DNA of 45,935 nucleotides from NCBI GenBank assembly GCA_028288485.1, contig JAQBNO010000141.1, forward strand, positions 1 through 45,935, in the 5' to 3' direction. The DNA is from Segetibacter sp. (GTDB lineage: Bacteria > Bacteroidota > Bacteroidia > Chitinophagales > Chitinophagaceae). This document shows, piece by piece, positions 1 through 8,559 of the stretch. Position 1 is the first letter of the stretch. The number at the start of each line of letters is the position of its first letter. A model generated the notes under the pieces. The model was not told the origin of the DNA and did not search any database. It saw only the letters and a list, made by a program, of their open reading frames with translations. The position numbers and the translations under genes were made by a program.

Positions 1-2600
1 CTTAGCCGCTTGAAGTAAACGATGTTCCCTACGCCCCAATCGGGATACAGTAAAGGAAAATGATAATTTGAACCAAATCTCCACATGCGTGGGAAATCAA
101 CCGCAGAATAACCGCGTGAAAAAGGGAAATTGTTGGCGAAAGCATATTGGCGCAAGGTATCACGTCGTTGGTAAGCGGCAGTTAAAACAATATTATGGTT
201 CACTTGAAGCCCTGGCAAATAAACAGCACCATTTGCAAGGAACTGGTTTGCGGTATATTTATTTAGGATGCTCCTGTATTGTAGCAGCAGCGTTTGCGCC
301 CAACGTGGATAAATATGCTGCACCGCCTTTTGTATTTGCCCCGAGTACTGCAACCGCCCCTGCCAGAAATTGAAGCTTCGGTCAGTAATAAAATGCTTGT
401 TTATCCCGGTACCTTTTACCTGTTGATTATTGAGGCTTCCTGTAACTACCAGGTTGCGGTACTGCTTGCCCCCGGAAAAATTTAAAGGAAGCCGAAAACC
501 AGCATTAGCATTAAATTCATTATACGATATAGTTGTATCCGCATTAAGGTTTACATCTCTGCTCCACGTTTGGCTTACGCCAATAACAGGCTGAATAAAC
601 CAACCTCCATATACGGCACTAGCTCCTGTGCGGTGACTGCTCTCGTTGCGATTGTAAGTATAGGATAATTGGCTTTGAAGCGTGTTTAAAATATTTTCAC
701 CAAAAAGGGTAAACGATATTTCAGGATCAGTATAGTCGGGCCGCCAGCTATGGAAATTGAACAGGTTAAAAGCTTTGTTGTATTTCCCTACAGCGAAACT
801 TCTTATGCGAATATTTTCAAGTGTGGTGTTATTTTCCTGGTTAAGAGCTGTGGGAATATAAATATCGGGTAAGGCATTTTCTTTTTCGCTTACCGGTTGC
901 CATAGCAAAGCTGAATTATTTATGGCAGCAAGCCTGTAACCGTCGGCAGTAAAATTAGAAGAAATGAGCCGCTTGTTTTTGCCATCGTACACTGCCTGGT
1001 AATAGCCCGTAGGATTAACTGCAACACGGTATGCCTGGTTCTTACTCTCAATAAAGGCCCACGTTTCGTCGCTTCCCCTGTACGAACTTGTGAAAAGTAT
1101 AGTATCACCCTGTACGGTAGGAAAACCAATAATTCGGTTAGAAAACGGGATTAGTGTTGTTTCCTTTCCTGAGGCCAGCTCTAGTTTTAGCAAAGACATC
1201 TTTCCATCTTCATTTCTAACAGCCGAATATACAAAGGAGTCGCTGGCAGAAAATTTTGGATAGGTGTATACTATTCCACGTGCTGCTTTCGAACGGAATA
1301 TTGTTTGCCCTATCTGGTCCATCACTATCAGGTTCGACATTTGATTGGTACGCATTTCAACTGCAATTATTTTCAAACCGTCGTGCGAAATGTCCGGTGA
1401 AAAAAAACGCTGTTTGTCCGTTATTTTCTTTGTCTTCCCCGAAGAGAGATCCATTATTTTTATATCACTGTATTCCCGGTATCCCCACCTCACATCGGGC
1501 TTATAAGCTGAGTAAATAATTTTTCCGTTATTAAATGAAAAATAATCATCACTGCCAAGATCCCTGACCGCTAACTTTTCTTCTCTTCCACCTGGAAAAA
1601 CCTTATAAAAAGATGGGATTTTGCGATAGCTGGACTTTAGGACGATTACAGACCCGTCAGCATCTAAATAAGGATATTTATAACTTATTACATAATTTTT
1701 ATGAACAGGAGTAATGTATTCAACTGCATTACCTTTTGCCAGTTGCCATTTGTTGTTGTAAAATGTTAGTGCATCAGCTACGAATTGTTTGTAAGATATC
1801 CCTGCATATTTTTTTACTGCCCCCTGCCACGGATAAACAAGCGGCTTAAAACGGGCAGCATCCTGCGATACTTTCCTCCAAAAATCTGCACCATATTTCT
1901 CCCGTCCGTAACCCACCAATAAATAGCCCAGCTTATAATGATCGGGAACGTAATTACGAAGCGAACCGTTTCGAAGCTTCATATAAGAATACTTTTTTCC
2001 CCACGCCAGCAGAGACTGGTACCCGTTAAAAAAGCTGGGTAACCTTCCCCTGCCCTGGTTGCTTAACGAGGTTTCATTAAAAACCGCGTCACCTTCAAAA
2101 AACCAGTTAGGAACCGATGCTGCATTGGCAAAAGCCTGGCCTTGCTGCCCAAATAGTACACTTGCTGCTTTCGATAAACCTACATTGAAATTATTGAACT
2201 GCTGAACATGCCTGTATTCGTGCATCGACAAGTTGTCGACCCAATTCAATGCCCCCAGTTCGAAACTGTTCTGAGGAGCAAACAAATAAAACTCGCTTCT
2301 AAAAGGGCCAAGGCCAACATAACCGTTTGAAAGTGTCGATTGATTTTGAAGAACAATATTTACTTTCCTTAACCTGCTTCCTATGGTAGCCTCGTGATTT
2401 TTTTGTAAGTCATGAACGATTGAGGAAACTCTTCTTCCGGCATCTTCAAGTCCTTCCGGGAAAATAATGCGGGCAGTATCGGTATTGATTTGTTGCCATT
2501 TTATACTGGCAGGATTGCCACCAAATTGCTGTGCCTGCGCAAACAAAGCAGTAAAAAAAATAAAAGCGAACAAAATAAACTTGCGACAGCATTGCTGCAT
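1..2600 (-). CDS. Peptidase-MA-like / TolB-like / beta-barrel outer-membrane protein (3' end cut by the window)
   Basis: The reading frame starts with ATG at 2600 and stays open to base 1, so at least 866 residues are present and the C-terminus lies outside the window. Residues 1-24 form a signal peptide (hydrophobic run ending in ALFAQAQ). A zinc-peptidase region follows: HEYRH at about 127-131 (HExxH) and, about 40 residues later, NWFFEGDA, the WF-x-EG-x-A element that carries the third ligand in gluzincins of the peptidase MA type. Around residues 300-500 are blades typical of TolB/WD40-like repeats (for example PDISHDG). From about 600 the sequence has alternating aromatic strands that look like an outer-membrane barrel. 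The three-part architecture is known in Bacteroidota; the substrate is unknown. It is likely a cell-surface protein. No partner gene is visible on this side. Confidence 0.8.
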   Translation of the reverse strand, partial: MQQCCRKFILFAFIFFTALFAQAQQFGGNPASIKWQQINTDTARIIFPEGLEDAGRRVSSIVHDLQKNHEATIGSRLRKVNIVLQNQSTLSNGYVGLGPFRSEFYLFAPQNSFELGALNWVDNLSMHEYRHVQQFNNFNVGLSKAASVLFGQQGQAFANAASVPNWFFEGDAVFNETSLSNQGRGRLPSFFNGYQSLLAWGKKYSYMKLRNGSLRNYVPDHYKLGYLLVGYGREKYGADFWRKVSQDAARFKPLVYPWQGAVKKYAGISYKQFVADALTFYNNKWQLAKGNAVEYITPVHKNYVISYKYPYLDADGSVIVLKSSYRKIPSFYKVFPGGREEKLAVRDLGSDDYFSFNNGKIIYSAYKPDVRWGYREYSDIKIMDLSSGKTKKITDKQRFFSPDISHDGLKIIAVEMRTNQMSNLIVMDQIGQTIFRSKAARGIVYTYPKFSASDSFVYSAVRNEDGKMSLLKLELASGKETTLIPFSNRIIGFPTVQGDTILFTSSYRGSDETWAFIESKNQAYRVAVNPTGYYQAVYDGKNKRLISSNFTADGYRLAAINNSALLWQPVSEKENALPDIYIPTALNQENNTTLENIRIRSFAVGKYNKAFNLFNFHSWRPDYTDPEISFTLFGENILNTLQSQLSYTYNRNESSHRTGASAVYGGWFIQPVIGVSQTWSRDVNLNADTTISYNEFNANAGFRLPLNFSGGKQYRNLVVTGSLNNQQVKGTGINKHFITDRSFNFWQGRLQYSGQIQKAVQHIYPRWAQTLLLQYRSILNKYTANQFLANGAVYLPGLQVNHNIVLTAAYQRRDTLRQYAFANNFPFSRGYSAVDFPRMWRFGSNYHFPLLYPDWGVGNIVYFKRL

Positions 2601-2710
2601 TTGACCTTGATTTAATTATTACAACAGTAAAAACGATAAAAATTATACCGAAGTTTAGAGAATAGAATCACAACTGCAACAATCTTACAGATTTTCATCA
2701 CCTGCTCTAA

Positions 2711-2739
2711 AATAAAAAGCCCGCTTAGAGAAACGGGCT
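2711..2739 (-). terminator. Rho-independent terminator of the 134-residue gene
   Basis: On the minus strand a 9-bp stem (AGCCCGTTT / AAGCGGGCT, one G-U pair, CTCT loop) is followed by TTTTTATTTT. It lies 25 bases past the stop codon of the gene ending at 2764 and separates it from the large gene downstream. Confidence 0.85.
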
Positions 2740-2763
2740 GTACTTAACACTTCTATATATAAA

Positions 2764-3168
2764 TCACTCTCCTTTCGTGAGATGCACTTTTGTCATCTCA
2801 TAATACTTATTTTGAAAATCATGTAAATGTATCGGTTGACTAATGTGGCGCTTATCTTCCCTGTACCACATTTCGAAATTCGAAAAATTATCTGGCTGAT
2901 GAATAAGAACGCGGAAAGCTCCTTTTAGATACTTTACCGATCCATCGCCGTTTGCCTGCTTTTGAAATCCAAGCTTAAATAATTGTGCTTCGTCTAATGT
3001 AATCGGCTGGGTGTCTTTTGGCTCATACCAAAACTCCTGGCCATCATTAGTTAGTATACAAACCTGTTTGTCGAGATTATTAACGTCTATAATTTCACCT
3101 TCCTTTAGTTGTTCGTCAAATTCAACCATTACAAGGTCGCCTACCTTAAGTTCACTAAATTTAAGCAT
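2764..3168 (-). CDS. Conserved hypothetical protein, 134 aa
   Basis: There is no signal peptide or membrane helix. Residues 7-50 look like a small beta-barrel (VGDLVMVEFDEQLKEGEI, then a strand ending in FWYEPKD). Residues 55-70 (ITLDEAQLFKLGF) and the C-terminal stretch HLHDFQNKYYEMT (about 115-127) resemble short proteins common in Bacteroidota and their prophages, which carry a comparable HQLQNLYFALTG-like ending. That similarity is from memory. I can assign no function. It is monocistronic, with its own terminator and a long leader: a TAACTTTG box on the minus strand at 3261-3268 would give a transcript start about 85 bases upstream. Confidence 0.75.
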   Translation of the reverse strand: MLKFSELKVGDLVMVEFDEQLKEGEIIDVNNLDKQVCILTNDGQEFWYEPKDTQPITLDEAQLFKLGFQKQANGDGSVKYLKGAFRVLIHQPDNFSNFEMWYREDKRHISQPIHLHDFQNKYYEMTKVHLTKGE

Positions 3169-3260
3169 ATGGTTTGTTTTTTAGATAATAAATTTCATTA
3201 TTTTTCTGGGATTGACATAATATTTTAAGGAATAATATTATTCTTCAGTGACAGAGCCGG

Positions 3261-3268
3261 CAAAGTTA
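3261..3268 (-). promoter_or_regulatory. Candidate -7 box for the 134-residue gene
   Basis: TAACTTTG on the minus strand matches the Bacteroidota TAnnTTTG box. No convincing -33 TTTG is seen. The leader would be about 85 bases. Confidence 0.35.
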
Positions 3269-3310
3269 GAATTCTTTTTGTACTTCTAAAGCTTTTAAAG
3301 TCAAGTATTT

Positions 3311-3390
3311 GTTCTGTAACAGGCTGAAGAACAGGAATTAAACATCGTCCCGAGCTGCCGGGCACCCTTGTACCGCAAATCCTTGATCAT
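3311..3390 (+). repeat. Interspersed repeat copy 1, in a divergent promoter region
   Basis: It carries CTGTAACAGGCT (left end), ATTAAACATCG, a variant centre with a CCCGAGCTGCCGGG hairpin, and CCCTTGTACCG followed by CAAATCCTTG. It belongs to the same family as the other 16 copies but lies between two divergent genes rather than at a 3' end. Confidence 0.6.
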
Positions 3391-3421
3391 CTTTTTCCAA
3401 ACGTCAATTTAGCTACCCAAG

Positions 3422-3449
3422 TTTGACGGAAGGTATTATGCTACCTTTA
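3422..3449 (+). promoter_or_regulatory. Candidate promoter of the metallophosphoesterase gene
   Basis: TTTG at 3422-3425 and TACCTTTA at 3442-3449 with a 16-base spacer fit the Bacteroidota -33/-7 pattern with one mismatch. The leader to the TTG start at 3497 would be about 44 bases. Confidence 0.45.
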
Positions 3450-3496
3450 TCATTTGAAACGTTCCTCTGGTTGCGGGAACTAAAAACAACATTGAT

Positions 3497-3991
3497 TTGA
3501 AACGAATAGGACTATTATCTGATACCCACCATTACCTGGATGAAGCAGTTTTAAAACATTTTGACAATTGCGATGAAATTTGGCACGGCGGCGATTTTGG
3601 CAACTCGGTGGTCGCAGACGAATTGAAAGAGTTCAAACCATTGAGAGGCGTGTATGGAAATATAGATGGTAATGATATCAGGAGTGAATTTCCTGAAATT
3701 TTAAAGTTTAGTTGTGAACAGGTAAAAGTATTAATGATACATATCGGCGGCTATCCGGGCAAATATTCTCCGCTTGCCAAAAAAGAAATCATGTCGTTTC
3801 AACCAAAAATATTTATCGCCGGCCACTCGCACATTTTGAAAATAATGTACGATGAAAAGTTCCAGTGCCTGCACCTGAACCCGGGAGCTGCAGGTAAACA
3901 GGGCTGGCATAAAGTAAGAACACTTATCAGGTTTGTAATTGATGGTGAAAATATAAAAGACTGTGAAGTAATTGAGTTAGGGAGGAGGTAA
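3497..3991 (+). CDS. Metallophosphoesterase, YfcE/MJ0936 type
   Basis: This 164-residue calcineurin-like phosphodiesterase has all the metal-binding motifs in order: LLSDTHH (Asp8-x-His10), GGDFGN around residue 32, GNIDG around 54-58, MIHIGG around 80, and AGHSH around 108-112. Its length is typical of the YfcE group, whose members hydrolyse phosphodiesters in the cytoplasm; the substrate here is not evident. The start is TTG: no in-frame ATG lies upstream, and the product begins MKRIGLLSDTH as in homologues. It is monocistronic and divergent from the gene at 2764-3168. Confidence 0.9.
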   Translation: MKRIGLLSDTHHYLDEAVLKHFDNCDEIWHGGDFGNSVVADELKEFKPLRGVYGNIDGNDIRSEFPEILKFSCEQVKVLMIHIGGYPGKYSPLAKKEIMSFQPKIFIAGHSHILKIMYDEKFQCLHLNPGAAGKQGWHKVRTLIRFVIDGENIKDCEVIELGRR

Positions 3992-4303
3992 ACTCTTTTA
4001 GTCATCAGTCATAAGGTCAGTAAGGAGGAATGAAGGCAGGAGTTTAAGGGCCTTGCGCGATTATGCAGCTGTGAGCTTTCCACGTATGGTTGCAATTCGA
4101 TGGTCATTCGTCTGTCGTCGGTTGTCAATTTCTACGGCTCTTTTTCATTTTACATAATATTTTTTTTAATTTACCGTTATAGAAATGTATTAATTTTTTG
4201 TCATAGAGCTAAATTCTACTCCTGTTTCTACAGGAGTTTTTTTTTATTTCTGCTTTTTTCGGCCACCCAACAGAAGTCGCTAATTATACCCGCTATTTTT
4301 CTG
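3992..4303. other. Gene-free spacer between convergent genes
   Basis: There is no supported coding region. Bases 4000-4030 hold short degenerate repeats of a GTCAT/GTCAG word. From 4140 the DNA is very T-rich and ends in the terminator hairpin at 4218-4245. The open frame at 4100-4312 is low-complexity and crosses the hairpin, so I do not call it. Confidence 0.5.
4218..4245 (+). terminator. Rho-independent terminator, 227 bases past the nearest stop codon
   Basis: A 7-bp stem ACTCCTG / CAGGAGT with a TTTCTA loop is followed by nine T residues on the plus strand. The minus strand has no T tract here. The only plus-strand gene upstream ends at 3991, so it ends either a long 3' UTR or an unseen small RNA. 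Confidence 0.8.
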
Positions 4304-4720
4304 CTACAGTAGTTCAGAAAAAATATCACTCGGTTTTCCTAATAGTTTCTGAATCGGGCATGCCTCCGAAATATCAAGCATCCGACTTTTCTGCTCGTCA
4401 GTAAGGTCGCCTTTTAATTCAAGGGTACAGTTGAAAGTATTATTTCCTGATTCCATATCTGCACCTTTTACAAGGCTTACTTTCACCTTTATAGAATCTA
4501 TTTTCCAGCCCTTTCGCTGTGCATACATCCTAAGTGTAATTACTTTGCAGGAGGCTAACGACATGCACAAGTAGTCGCCGGGAGCAGCTCCTTCATCTTT
4601 ACCTCCAACTTCTACAGGTTCATCTGCTATAAGTACATGCTGGTTTTTTACCATCCGGGTGTTGTATATGCTGCCCGTGTTTTCTGCTTCTGCAGAAGCA
4701 ATAATTTTTTTTTGTAACAC
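4304..4720 (-). CDS. OsmC/Ohr-family protein
   Basis: The 138-residue protein has the two conserved cysteines of the peroxide-reducing OsmC fold: Cys58 in SLASCKVITLRM and Cys121 in EACPIQKLL. The APGDY segment before the first cysteine helix is also typical. Family members reduce organic hydroperoxides with a redox-active Cys pair in the cytoplasm. A second family member, with different sequence, lies at 12728-13135. It is convergent with the metallophosphoesterase gene and no partner is apparent. Confidence 0.88.
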   Translation of the reverse strand: MLQKKIIASAEAENTGSIYNTRMVKNQHVLIADEPVEVGGKDEGAAPGDYLCMSLASCKVITLRMYAQRKGWKIDSIKVKVSLVKGADMESGNNTFNCTLELKGDLTDEQKSRMLDISEACPIQKLLGKPSDIFSELL

Positions 4721-5240
4721 TATACTTGAATTTGTCAGAAAGTTAATTGTTGTTATTGTTGCACCGCATCATCCCTCGCTAATTCATCACCTGTAATAAA
4801 ACATCTTTCATTTTCTAAAATATCCCTGGACTCTAATCTTCACACCTGCTTTAATTCCATCTTCTTCCTGCCTGTAATATTTTTTCAGGCCTTTTCGGTG
4901 TAGCGTTGCAGATGAGTTCCGTAATAATTGTTTGAGAGGCTGAAACACGTTTATAACCCTCCATAGCTGACCAGATTTTCAAACAACTAAAAATAGGAAT
5001 ATTCAGCAAGAAGCAAGAATAATCTGAATTACCGTGATTTTTTAGAGGGTTTATTTTTAGTTGCTGCAGAAACAATATTTCAGAGAATTGCAGGCGAACC
5101 AATCGCCTTTAATAATCTGCAGGCAGTTTTCACATGCATTTGGTAAAAGTTGATAAGATACTCCGGCTAATGGCATTTAATATTCCGCAGAATTACAACA
5201 AGTTGAAGAGTGCGACCCTTCGGCGAACTTAGCGTAAACT
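4721..5240. other. Long spacer without a supported gene
   Basis: About 500 bases upstream of the OsmC-type gene have no credible coding region. The 83-codon frame at 4851-5102 (minus) has no recognisable motif and unconvincing composition. The segment could hold gene decay, but I cannot name a parent. Around 5199-5219 a short piece (AAGAGTGCGACCC on plus) resembles the core of the interspersed repeat and lies next to the full copy at 5241-5320. Confidence 0.4.
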
Positions 5241-5320
5241 GCCATGTTGAATAATGCGCTACAGTAAAAGCGAGCGTGGCAACGATGTGTAATGCTTATT
5301 CTACGGCCGGGAACCAAAAA
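5241..5320 (-). repeat. Interspersed repeat copy 2, just past a terminator
   Basis: Read on minus it begins TTTTTGGTTCCCGGC, continues GAATAAGCATTACACATCG, TTGCCACGCTCGC and TTTTACTGTAGCG, then TTATTCAAC. It closely matches the copy at 32760-32832. It starts directly at the T tract of the terminator at 5322-5349 and points the same way as that gene. Confidence 0.8.
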
Positions 5321-5321
5321 G

Positions 5322-5349
5322 AAAAACCAGCCGCAATTGCCTGGTTTTT
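5322..5349 (-). terminator. Terminator of the 5365-6634 gene pair
   Basis: A 9-bp perfect stem AAAAACCAG / CTGGTTTTT lies 16 bases past the stop codon of the four-helix membrane protein, with further T residues continuing into the repeat. Confidence 0.85.
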
Positions 5350-5364
5350 AAAAATAGCTTTTAG

Positions 5365-5853
5365 TTATGTGCCGGGAAAAAGCGGTCTTGCCACTTCCCT
5401 GAACGGCCAGGGAACTGATGCAACGATTATAAGCAGGGCAATAAAATAAAACCAGAATGAGCGGGTATGCTTTGCTTTGTCAGTGATTTTTTTCTTTGCT
5501 GAAGCTCGTCCCATTGTTATCAGGATAATTCCGATAATCATCCCGAGCGGATGCTCGACAGCCCAAAAACGTGCAACGCTGTTTTGCATGGCGGCCTTCA
5601 TTCCCATGTTTTGGATGCTTCCCAAACCCGGCCCCGCAAACCATTGATATAAACCCACCAGCAACATTATATGTGCGGAAATCATTAAGAATAATGCTGT
5701 TTTATTATCAGCCGAGTTAAAAGACTTATTACCCGCCATACCTATAAGCGATTTCAAAACAGCTATTAATAGCAAACTAAGCACAACCCAACGGCCGAAA
5801 TTGTGCAGGTGAAGCAGTCCCTGGTACATAAACAGATTTTTGATTTTCGGCAA
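5365..5853 (-). CDS. Four-helix integral membrane protein, cytochrome-b-like
   Basis: The 162-residue protein has four predicted membrane helices (about 20-40, 52-70, 102-118, 132-148). Motifs LLHLHNFGRW near the first helix and AVEHPLGM before the third place histidines near the membrane face. This fits the small Bacteroidota proteins usually labelled cytochrome B, but haem binding is an inference. The start could be Met9 (MYQGLLHLH), since the first eight residues are not typical. It follows the metalloprotease gene by 13 bases on the same strand, so the two are probably co-transcribed, and a strong terminator follows. Confidence 0.7.
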   Translation of the reverse strand: MPKIKNLFMYQGLLHLHNFGRWVVLSLLLIAVLKSLIGMAGNKSFNSADNKTALFLMISAHIMLLVGLYQWFAGPGLGSIQNMGMKAAMQNSVARFWAVEHPLGMIIGIILITMGRASAKKKITDKAKHTRSFWFYFIALLIIVASVPWPFREVARPLFPGT

Positions 5854-5866
5854 AATTAAGGCTTAA

Positions 5867-6634
5867 TCACTTTCCGCCGTTTGCAATTAAATCGTTACGA
5901 CAATTTGTATCGAAAGAAGGGATATTATTAGCCATTAAAGTACCAAGAAAACGGGAGGTTTCAGTTTGATAATACATTAAGCATTTGCTGTTAACGCAAT
6001 GTGCGGGGTTAGCAGGGTCATTATGGTTTGTTTGCATCGGTGTACCTACGTTCACCAATCCAAACAGATGCCCGAATTCATGCTCCAAAGTACCTAATTC
6101 AAGTTTGGACCGTGGAACCTGGTTAGCACCGCCCGAAAACTTACTGATCGTTTTACCGAGCAAAACGATGGAAGTATTGCGGTACGCAAACCCGACCGTA
6201 TTTTCAGGGTTATAGCCGCCATCGGTTACTAAAAGGTATACGGAAACCTGGTTGGTTGAATTAAAGGTTGTACGGTTCTGTCTTTCTATTTTATCAATTT
6301 CCGCGAGGGAAAGGGAGTCCTTTCCTGATGCAGTTATTTCCTTTTGCACAACCTGGAACGCACCTTTCTTCGTATAAGTGCTTAAAAAAGAATTTAAAGA
6401 GTTAAGAGTAGAGCTTTGCAATGCGAACCCTTTCATATAGTTTACTTCTAATACAATACTCGGTTTTTCAGCAGATAATAACTCGTTTGCTGAAGCACCG
6501 ACAGCTTTATTGTTGAAAGTATTTAAGGTTACCGAACTGCTACTGCCAGGCCCATCAGCTGTTTTCGAACATTGACTGGTAAAAAGAACTAAAAAAGATA
6601 AAGAAACCAGGGTGAGTATCTGCCGTACTTTCAT
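5867..6634 (-). CDS. Secreted archaemetzincin-like zinc metalloprotease lipoprotein
   Basis: The 255-residue protein has a lipoprotein signal peptide (LFTSQC, lipidated Cys22). The catalytic motif is HEFGHLFGLVN at 185-195: HExxHxxG, but with Asn where the third zinc His normally sits. After a short insertion comes HC-VNSK-CLM (212-220), the HC-x4-C-x-M arrangement of archaemetzincins, so His212 may supply the third ligand and Met220 the Met-turn. Bacteroidota have lipoproteins of this kind; their substrates are not known. It is first gene of a pair with the four-helix protein. A GGCATA-AAG-TATGCC inverted repeat lies upstream. Confidence 0.8.
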   Translation of the reverse strand: MKVRQILTLVSLSFLVLFTSQCSKTADGPGSSSSVTLNTFNNKAVGASANELLSAEKPSIVLEVNYMKGFALQSSTLNSLNSFLSTYTKKGAFQVVQKEITASGKDSLSLAEIDKIERQNRTTFNSTNQVSVYLLVTDGGYNPENTVGFAYRNTSIVLLGKTISKFSGGANQVPRSKLELGTLEHEFGHLFGLVNVGTPMQTNHNDPANPAHCVNSKCLMYYQTETSRFLGTLMANNIPSFDTNCRNDLIANGGK

Positions 6635-6666
6635 TTAATTATTTTTTCTAAATTTCCCGCTTTCCA

Positions 6667-6681
6667 GGCATAAAGTATGCC
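6667..6681. promoter_or_regulatory. Possible operator upstream of the metalloprotease
   Basis: GGCATA, AAG, TATGCC is a perfect 6-bp inverted repeat with a 3-base spacer, 33 bases upstream of the start at 6634. On minus it contains TACTTTAT, which could be part of a -7 box. It may be an operator or a small hairpin; only the symmetry is observed. Confidence 0.3.
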
Positions 6682-6851
6682 AGCGAAACTTCATTTTATT
6701 TCTTCTAAGGCTAACAGTAAATTTCTTTTCAAATAATTAACTGATGATAAATCTACAGTTATCGTTGGGTAGCCGGGTTTTTATTTGCAAAATAATTCTT
6801 GCAATGCCTTGATTAATGGAAGAAAAAAACAGGAAAGCAGGTTTACAGTTT

Positions 6852-6859
6852 TACTTTTG
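6852..6859 (+). promoter_or_regulatory. -7 box adjacent to the TPR lipoprotein start
   Basis: TACTTTTG fits TAnnTTTG and ends four bases before the ATG at 6864. If used, the mRNA would start at or within a base or two of the start codon. No clear -33 element is seen. Confidence 0.4.
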
Positions 6860-6863
6860 CCGC

Positions 6864-7661
6864 ATGAAAAAATGGATGATCGTTCTGGTTGTGCTGGTTG
6901 TAATTTGTTCGTGTGGTGAAGACGAGAATAAAATAACACCTCCTGTAAACCCTGTATCATCCTCATTAATAGATGAACTCACAGCAGAGGTGCGGCAACA
7001 TCCGGATAGTCCAAACGTAAGAATGAAACTGATCAATACACTTGATAGCCTCAAAATGTATAGAGAAGCAATTGCACAAACAGATAGCCTGATAAGAAAA
7101 GACAGCCTTAACAATAATTACTGGCTGATTAAAGCCCAATTGCAGGAAGATGATAGAGACACTTCGGGTGCAATAAATAGTTATATCAGTTCATTAAACA
7201 TCTACCCTGCTTCAGACGTTCAGCTTAACCTCGCCAACCTTTTTGCAGAAACCAAAAACCAGAGGGCGCTTATAATATGCGACAACGTTCGTAAAATGGG
7301 CTTAGGACGGGAAGTTGATGCGGACTGTAATTTTATTGCAGGTGTTTATTTTGCACGAACAGGGGATAATAAAAAAGCACTGCAATTGTTTGACCTGGCC
7401 ATCAATGATAACTACACATTAATGGAAGCTTACATGGAAAAGGGCTTTATTTATTACGAAAGCAAAAACTACCAGGATGCTTTAAAAGTTTTTGACAAAG
7501 CCGTTACAGTAAGTAACACCTATGCTGATGCATATTACTGGAGAGCAAAATGCTATGAGGCAATGGGCAATAAGCCGGAAGCCATTATTAATTATAAAAG
7601 ATCGTTAGGTTTAGACAAACAGTTGAAGGAAGCTGCGGAGGCGATAAAGAGATTGGAATAG
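6864..7661 (+). CDS. TPR-repeat lipoprotein
   Basis: I start the gene at 6864 (MKKWMIVLVV), not at the upstream ATG at 6816, because residues from 6864 form a lipoprotein signal (VVICSCGED, lipidated Cys) and the upstream codons overlap the promoter box. The 265-residue product has tetratricopeptide repeats: AIAQTDSLIRKDSLNNNYW, GAINSYISSLNIYP, ALQLFDLAINDNYT, ALKVFDKAVTVSNT and AIINYKRSLGLDKQ, the last three in regular 34-residue spacing. Such proteins act as periplasm-facing scaffolds on the inner or outer membrane; the partner here is unknown. It stands alone and is divergent from the metalloprotease. Confidence 0.85.
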   Translation: MKKWMIVLVVLVVICSCGEDENKITPPVNPVSSSLIDELTAEVRQHPDSPNVRMKLINTLDSLKMYREAIAQTDSLIRKDSLNNNYWLIKAQLQEDDRDTSGAINSYISSLNIYPASDVQLNLANLFAETKNQRALIICDNVRKMGLGREVDADCNFIAGVYFARTGDNKKALQLFDLAINDNYTLMEAYMEKGFIYYESKNYQDALKVFDKAVTVSNTYADAYYWRAKCYEAMGNKPEAIINYKRSLGLDKQLKEAAEAIKRLE

Positions 7662-7724
7662 GGAATAAATCGTGGACTCAAGTAGTCATAGCTAAAACGA
7701 AAGATCAATTTTTAAAAATGAATA

Positions 7725-7785
7725 TCTAACTATCAATTCTCATCTCTGTCAACCGTTATCTGTCATCCGTTAACGGTCAACTTAA
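7725..7785. repeat. Degenerate short-word repeats
   Basis: The spacer between the TPR gene and rpe repeats variants of a GTCAA/GTCAT-CCGTTA word (CTGTCAACCGTTATC, then CTGTCATCCGTTAACGG). Similar word-like patches recur in other spacers of the window. Confidence 0.4.
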
Positions 7786-7796
7786 AAAAACAATAC

Positions 7797-8447
7797 ATGC
7801 CCATAATAGCCCCATCTTTATTAGCTGCTGATTTTTTACACCTGCAGGACGAATGCGACATGCTGAATAAAAGTGAGGCGGAATGGTTTCACCTCGATGT
7901 AATGGATGGCAGATTTGTTCCAAATATCAGTTTTGGGCTGCCGGTGATTGAGCAAATAAGAACGGCAACAAAAAAGGTCTGCGATGTTCATTTAATGATC
8001 GTTGAACCTGAAAAATATGTGGAGGCTTTTAAAAAAGCGGGAGCAGATAATTTAACAGTTCATATTGAAGCAAGCGTTCATTTACACCGAACGATTGAGC
8101 TGATAAAAAGCCTGGGAATGAAAGCCGGGGTTGCAGTAAATCCGCATACTTCCATCTCATTATTGACTGACATTATTCATGAGATTGATCTTGTAAACTT
8201 AATGAGTGTAAATCCTGGATTTGGGGGGCAGAAATTCATTCAGCATACGATCGAAAAAATCAAGCAGTTGCGAAAAATGATTGACGAAAAGGGTTTGAAA
8301 GTGCATATCGAAATCGATGGCGGAGTAACGATGGAAAATGCATCAGAAATTATTGAAGCCGGTGCAGACGTTTTAATTGCAGGAAGTACTGTTTTCAAAG
8401 CTGCAGACCCGTTAGCCACTATTGCTCAGTTAAAGGCTATTCGTTAA
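7797..8447 (+). CDS. rpe: Ribulose-phosphate 3-epimerase
   Basis: The 216-residue TIM barrel interconverts ribulose 5-phosphate and xylulose 5-phosphate in the pentose phosphate pathway, in the cytoplasm. Landmarks in order: IAPSLLAADF at the N-terminus with the active-site Ser, HLDVMDGRFVPN (catalytic Asp and metal ligands), DVHLMI with the second His, MSVNPGFGGQKF (phosphate-binding loop) and EIDGGV with the catalytic Asp. Length is standard. It is followed by mtaB on the same strand after 147 bases, with mtaB having its own promoter. Confidence 0.97.
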   Translation: MPIIAPSLLAADFLHLQDECDMLNKSEAEWFHLDVMDGRFVPNISFGLPVIEQIRTATKKVCDVHLMIVEPEKYVEAFKKAGADNLTVHIEASVHLHRTIELIKSLGMKAGVAVNPHTSISLLTDIIHEIDLVNLMSVNPGFGGQKFIQHTIEKIKQLRKMIDEKGLKVHIEIDGGVTMENASEIIEAGADVLIAGSTVFKAADPLATIAQLKAIR

Positions 8448-8559
8448 ACGCATACCCTTATTAAAGAAGACCGATGAAAGGGTCATAAGCGAAAGTTAAA
8501 ATAAAGACCGTTTAATATAAATATCCATTAATACAGCCGTGCTGGTTTACAGAAGGCAA

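Noticed and set aside
4851-5102. An 83-codon frame on minus
   Set aside because: No start context, no motif, and odd composition; treated as empty spacer.
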